A DNA stretch of 64,000 nucleotides from JAEUMD01 sp050246945 (GTDB taxonomy: Bacteria > Pseudomonadota > Alphaproteobacteria > Rhizobiales > Hyphomicrobiaceae). Within the stretch, counting starts at the first letter, position 1, and each line of letters begins with the position of its first letter. Where the stretch lies: contig JBFWVC010000012.1 of assembly GCA_050246945.1 (NCBI GenBank), positions 124,001-188,000 of the forward strand. The letters are read 5' to 3'. A program made the position numbers and the translations under genes. Positions 61,767 to 64,000 of the stretch are shown one piece after another. Below the pieces are notes generated by a model. The model did no database searches. It had not been told where the DNA came from and saw only the letters and a list, made by a program, of their open reading frames with translations.

Positions 61767-62414
61767 CTAGCCCGCGATGCGCCCTGCTGTCGCCGCCGAC
61801 TTGGCCCGGCTGGTCATGAGCGCGTCCTGTCGGGACTTGACCTTCTTTAGGGCACTACTGCGCGTCTTGACGTTGGCGAAGGCAAACCGCTTCGCGATGG
61901 CGCTGAGCTCACCAACTCGCACGCTTTCATCTTTTTCAAGCTGGCGATAGACGTCTTTGAACCCAGCCTCGTCGCCGAGCGCAATTTCCAGCTGGCGGAC
62001 GTACCTATCCACAACATCAATTTGAACAGGAGCAGCCTTGGAACTTCCTTTCGCCGGAGTCTTGCTGCCGAGCGTTGCAATGCTGTTCAACAGTTGATCG
62101 CGGTTGGCAGCTTGGAAACTCGAAAAAATCGCAAGCAGACTGGCCGTGTCTTTTGCCGCAGGTTTGGCGCCAAGGATGCCCAGCAGTCGTTCCGTTTGCG
62201 TGAGCTCATCCACAACCAATCTGAGATCGTTCTCGGCGTGAGGCGGGATCTGCGCAGCAACAGCATTGAGCTTCTTGGCAAACGCTGAGACAGATTTGTC
62301 ATGCGAAAGCCGCAAGCAATTGCCTACGTAGCGTAAGCCTTCGCCGTGGTCGTTCTCCGACGGCAGGAAATCGACGAGCGCATCATACATGGCCGCGAGA
62401 TCATTCGGCTTCAC
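61767..62414 (-). CDS. Hypothetical helical partner of the ParA-like ATPase
   Basis: A 215-residue, largely helical soluble protein that I do not recognise. It starts with GTG at 62414, preceded by GGAGGTATCAAC, and this start overlaps the stop of the ParA-like gene (GTGA), so the two are coupled. The N-terminal half (MYDALVDFLPSENDHGEG, LRLSHDKSVSAFAKKLNAV) is acidic. A Ser/Lys-rich linker near 125 leads to a basic C-terminal helix bundle ending in SALKKVKSRQDAL and a Lys/Ala-rich tail, which could bind nucleic acid. GC is visibly lower than in neighbouring genes. A ParB- or effector-like partner role is inference only. Confidence 0.7.
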   Translation of the reverse strand: MKPNDLAAMYDALVDFLPSENDHGEGLRYVGNCLRLSHDKSVSAFAKKLNAVAAQIPPHAENDLRLVVDELTQTERLLGILGAKPAAKDTASLLAIFSSFQAANRDQLLNSIATLGSKTPAKGSSKAAPVQIDVVDRYVRQLEIALGDEAGFKDVYRQLEKDESVRVGELSAIAKRFAFANVKTRSSALKKVKSRQDALMTSRAKSAATAGRIAG

Positions 62415-63655
62415 GTTGATACCTCCAAATCGTTTTGGCCCGCGATAGTCCGATCGAGGACATGGGCCTGTAAGGGTGGCACGCCCACTTGAGCAGCTAC
62501 ATAGCACGAAAGGTTCTTGATTGCTTCCTTGGCAACTTGTGCTTGGTCGGAGTTATCCATCACAAAATATGCTATGCCTTCTTCCGCATTGCGCACAAAG
62601 GCGACTGTTTGCGGAACGAACGTATAGTCAGGCATGAGTCCGGTATCAAATCGCCGCATTCGAAGATCATCTTGAAGCTTGGCGAGCGTGGCCCATTCAG
62701 GGTTTGTCTTGCGAAAGCGCGTAGGTAAAACTCCAACATATCTGATGCTGGGACAAATATCGGCGCGCTTCAGTCCTTCGATTTGCTCGATGAACGATAC
62801 CACAGCTTCTGCTGAAGGACGGTCCAGAATTGTCGGTATCAATACATGCGAACTCGCAGCCAGCGCCTGCACCGCACTGACGGTTAGTCTCGGCGGGCAA
62901 TCAATCACGATTAGATCGAACGCTTCACGAACGGCGTCGCAGTGAAGCACATCAGCTAAATTATATCGAACGTCCTTCAGTCGGAAAAGACGACCGAAAA
63001 AAAGATCTCTTGTGGCAAGCCAGAGGGATTTCGGCGATCGCGTTCGGCATCTCAAGAGCCATTCGACAAGGAGGCGATTATCAGCTTGCGCGAGGTCGTA
63101 ATAGGCCGTGATGACTTTCAATCTCGGCTCTTGTCCCACCTCGCGTGCGCTACTGGCGAACATTTGAGGTGACAAATCACCGCTAATGGCTTGTGTGGCA
63201 ATCGAGTCCAGTCCCTTCGGCGGAAGCCAACGATCATTATCAGGTAGGGCCATGGAGGAAAGCGAGCCTTGGTAGTCGAGGTCGATCAACAGCACGCGCT
63301 TTTGCCAAGCTGGATCATGGGCGAGGTAGGCCGCAAGATTGGCCGCAGTTGTCGTTTTGCCAACGCCACCCTTTAGGTTGGCGACTGCCAGGATCCGGGA
63401 GCCGGCGATGTCGACACGGTAACTTTCCGAGCGCTCGACCGGACGAAGCGTCCAAACGCCTGCCCCTTCGCGGCCGCTTGCGTCGCGTGCAACAGCCTCT
63501 AGCGCTCGTTTCCGGCTTTTGCCGAAGCACAATAGATGCAGTAAGACACGTACCACCAAACGGCCAACGATCAGCGCTATTGCGCCGACCAGCGCACTCG
63601 CGACGAAAAGGCCAAGCTTGTCAACAAGCCAGCCCCAGACAAGGTCAGCAACCAA
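62411..63655 (-). CDS. Membrane-anchored ParA/MinD-type ATPase
   Basis: A 414-residue protein from a TTG start. A hydrophobic helix near residues 16-43 (LFVASALVGAIALIVGRLVVRV) is followed by basic residues, so the ATPase domain should face the cytoplasm from a membrane anchor. A linker of about 40 residues leads to the deviant Walker A motif KGGVGKTT (95-102), the switch region LLIDLDYQGSLSSM and FDLIVIDCPPRL. A large insertion with LRCRTRSPKSLWLATRDLFFGRLF lies between these motifs. Most chromosomal ParA proteins lack an N-terminal membrane helix. It is coupled to the helical partner gene. GC is lower than in its surroundings. Confidence 0.85.
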   Translation of the reverse strand: MVADLVWGWLVDKLGLFVASALVGAIALIVGRLVVRVLLHLLCFGKSRKRALEAVARDASGREGAGVWTLRPVERSESYRVDIAGSRILAVANLKGGVGKTTTAANLAAYLAHDPAWQKRVLLIDLDYQGSLSSMALPDNDRWLPPKGLDSIATQAISGDLSPQMFASSAREVGQEPRLKVITAYYDLAQADNRLLVEWLLRCRTRSPKSLWLATRDLFFGRLFRLKDVRYNLADVLHCDAVREAFDLIVIDCPPRLTVSAVQALAASSHVLIPTILDRPSAEAVVSFIEQIEGLKRADICPSIRYVGVLPTRFRKTNPEWATLAKLQDDLRMRRFDTGLMPDYTFVPQTVAFVRNAEEGIAYFVMDNSDQAQVAKEAIKNLSCYVAAQVGVPPLQAHVLDRTIAGQNDLEVST

Positions 63656-63701
63656 GAACTCCCCCTGACACCCCGCCCCAACGCCACACCGACAGTGCTA
63701 T

Positions 63702-63848
63702 CTATCTCTGAACGATAACCATCTGTACAGAGCATTTGTCGCGCGCACACGTTGTCGTGTTGTTGGGCGTGTTGTTGGGATTGCGCGGCGCAGATGCCTC
63801 GGCCGCCTCGGCGTTGGGTGTGGCCAGCGATTTCGGCGCCTTGGCCAT
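63702..63848 (-). pseudogene. Truncated second copy of a uvrB-like 5' end
   Basis: A 48-codon frame starting MAKAPKSLATPNAEAAEASAP. The uvrB start reads MAKIPKSPSSPSDAKASAP, and the 12 or so bases before both ATGs (CATATT, CGCGGC) also agree. After some 25 codons the resemblance ends, with a 12-base tandem duplication at 63757-63780, and the frame closes before the ParA-like gene. It may be a displaced uvrB 5' end or an independent gene with a similar start. Confidence 0.4.
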
Positions 63849-63912
63849 CGCCGCGAAATATGTCGTGCAGCCGCGACGCGCTGTGACAAGCGCGCCGCGC
63901 CTTGCGTAGATA

Positions 63913-64000
63913 TCAGCGGCCAACCGCCTTCTTCATTTCAGCAACGCCCTTCTGCGCTTCGCCCTTGACTTCCTGGGCGAGACCCTCGGCCTCGAGTTCA
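63913..64000 (-). CDS. CsbD-like protein, C-terminal fragment (gene runs off the window)
   Basis: The last 28 codons read ELEAEGLAQEVKGEAQ, KGVAEMKKAVGR and a stop. The repetitive Lys/Glu/Gly/Ala pattern with VKGEAQK is characteristic of CsbD-family stress proteins. The beginning lies beyond position 64000, so the identification rests on a short segment. Confidence 0.55.
   Translation of the reverse strand, partial: ELEAEGLAQEVKGEAQKGVAEMKKAVGR

Overview
The window is high-GC chromosomal DNA from an alphaproteobacterium, most probably order Hyphomicrobiales and perhaps close to Hyphomicrobium. The evidence is the master cell-cycle regulator CtrA next to its partner SciP and FliJ, a UbiA/RsmE/family-2 glutamate-cysteine ligase neighbourhood, a lipid A cluster with DUF4170, HisZ-HisG, and DUF2093 and YdcH proteins. 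Nearly all genes are core housekeeping genes. The accessory character lies mostly between genes, where several families of imperfect palindromes recur.

Layout. 1-10.2 kb: mutL (3' part), a DMT permease, rsmD, an RluB-type pseudouridine synthase, tadA, a tandem hairpin array, a patatin-like lipase, purD, a 164-bp double-hairpin repeat, xseA and a DUF2093 gene. 10.2-16.5 kb: lipid A/Kdo assembly and export (lpxK, a fused DUF374-waaA, msbA, DUF4170) with a Cys-based phosphatase on the opposite strand. 16.9-23.1 kb: ubiA, a second copy of the 164-bp repeat, rsmE, a disordered hypothetical protein, gshA and a small six-cysteine secreted protein. 23.1-34 kb: hydroxy-acid oxidation, with lutC, lutB and lutA on the minus strand (interrupted by DUF6653 and YdcH genes), a cytochrome c, a LysR regulator, then glcDEF on the plus strand.

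34-42 kb: a Pnkp-like phosphatase with a ruined kinase P-loop, a JmjC/cupin-GNAT gene pair, hisS-hisZ-hisG and a GYD protein. 42-46 kb: tRNA-Arg(UCG), a CBS-domain gene with lower GC, tRNA-Met, a PmtA-like methyltransferase and mnmA. 46.8-50 kb: sciP, a lipoprotein, fliJ and ctrA, with CtrA-box-like sites in front of sciP, fliJ and ctrA. 50-58.5 kb: DUF2269, an SDR-DoxX fusion, a TM1410/GH114-like protein, an MBL hydrolase, an orphan M42 peptidase and several small hypothetical proteins. 58.7-64 kb: a long uvrB, then a two-gene module made of a membrane-anchored ParA-type ATPase and an unrecognised helical partner, a short second copy of the uvrB 5' end, and a CsbD-like fragment at the edge.

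The best candidates for something undescribed are the ParA/partner module sandwiched between two uvrB-like 5' ends, the 164-bp double-hairpin element (161 of 164 positions identical between copies), the kinase-dead Pnkp-like protein and the symmetric six-cysteine miniprotein. None is proven. Everything here comes from reading the sequence and from family knowledge; no database search was run.
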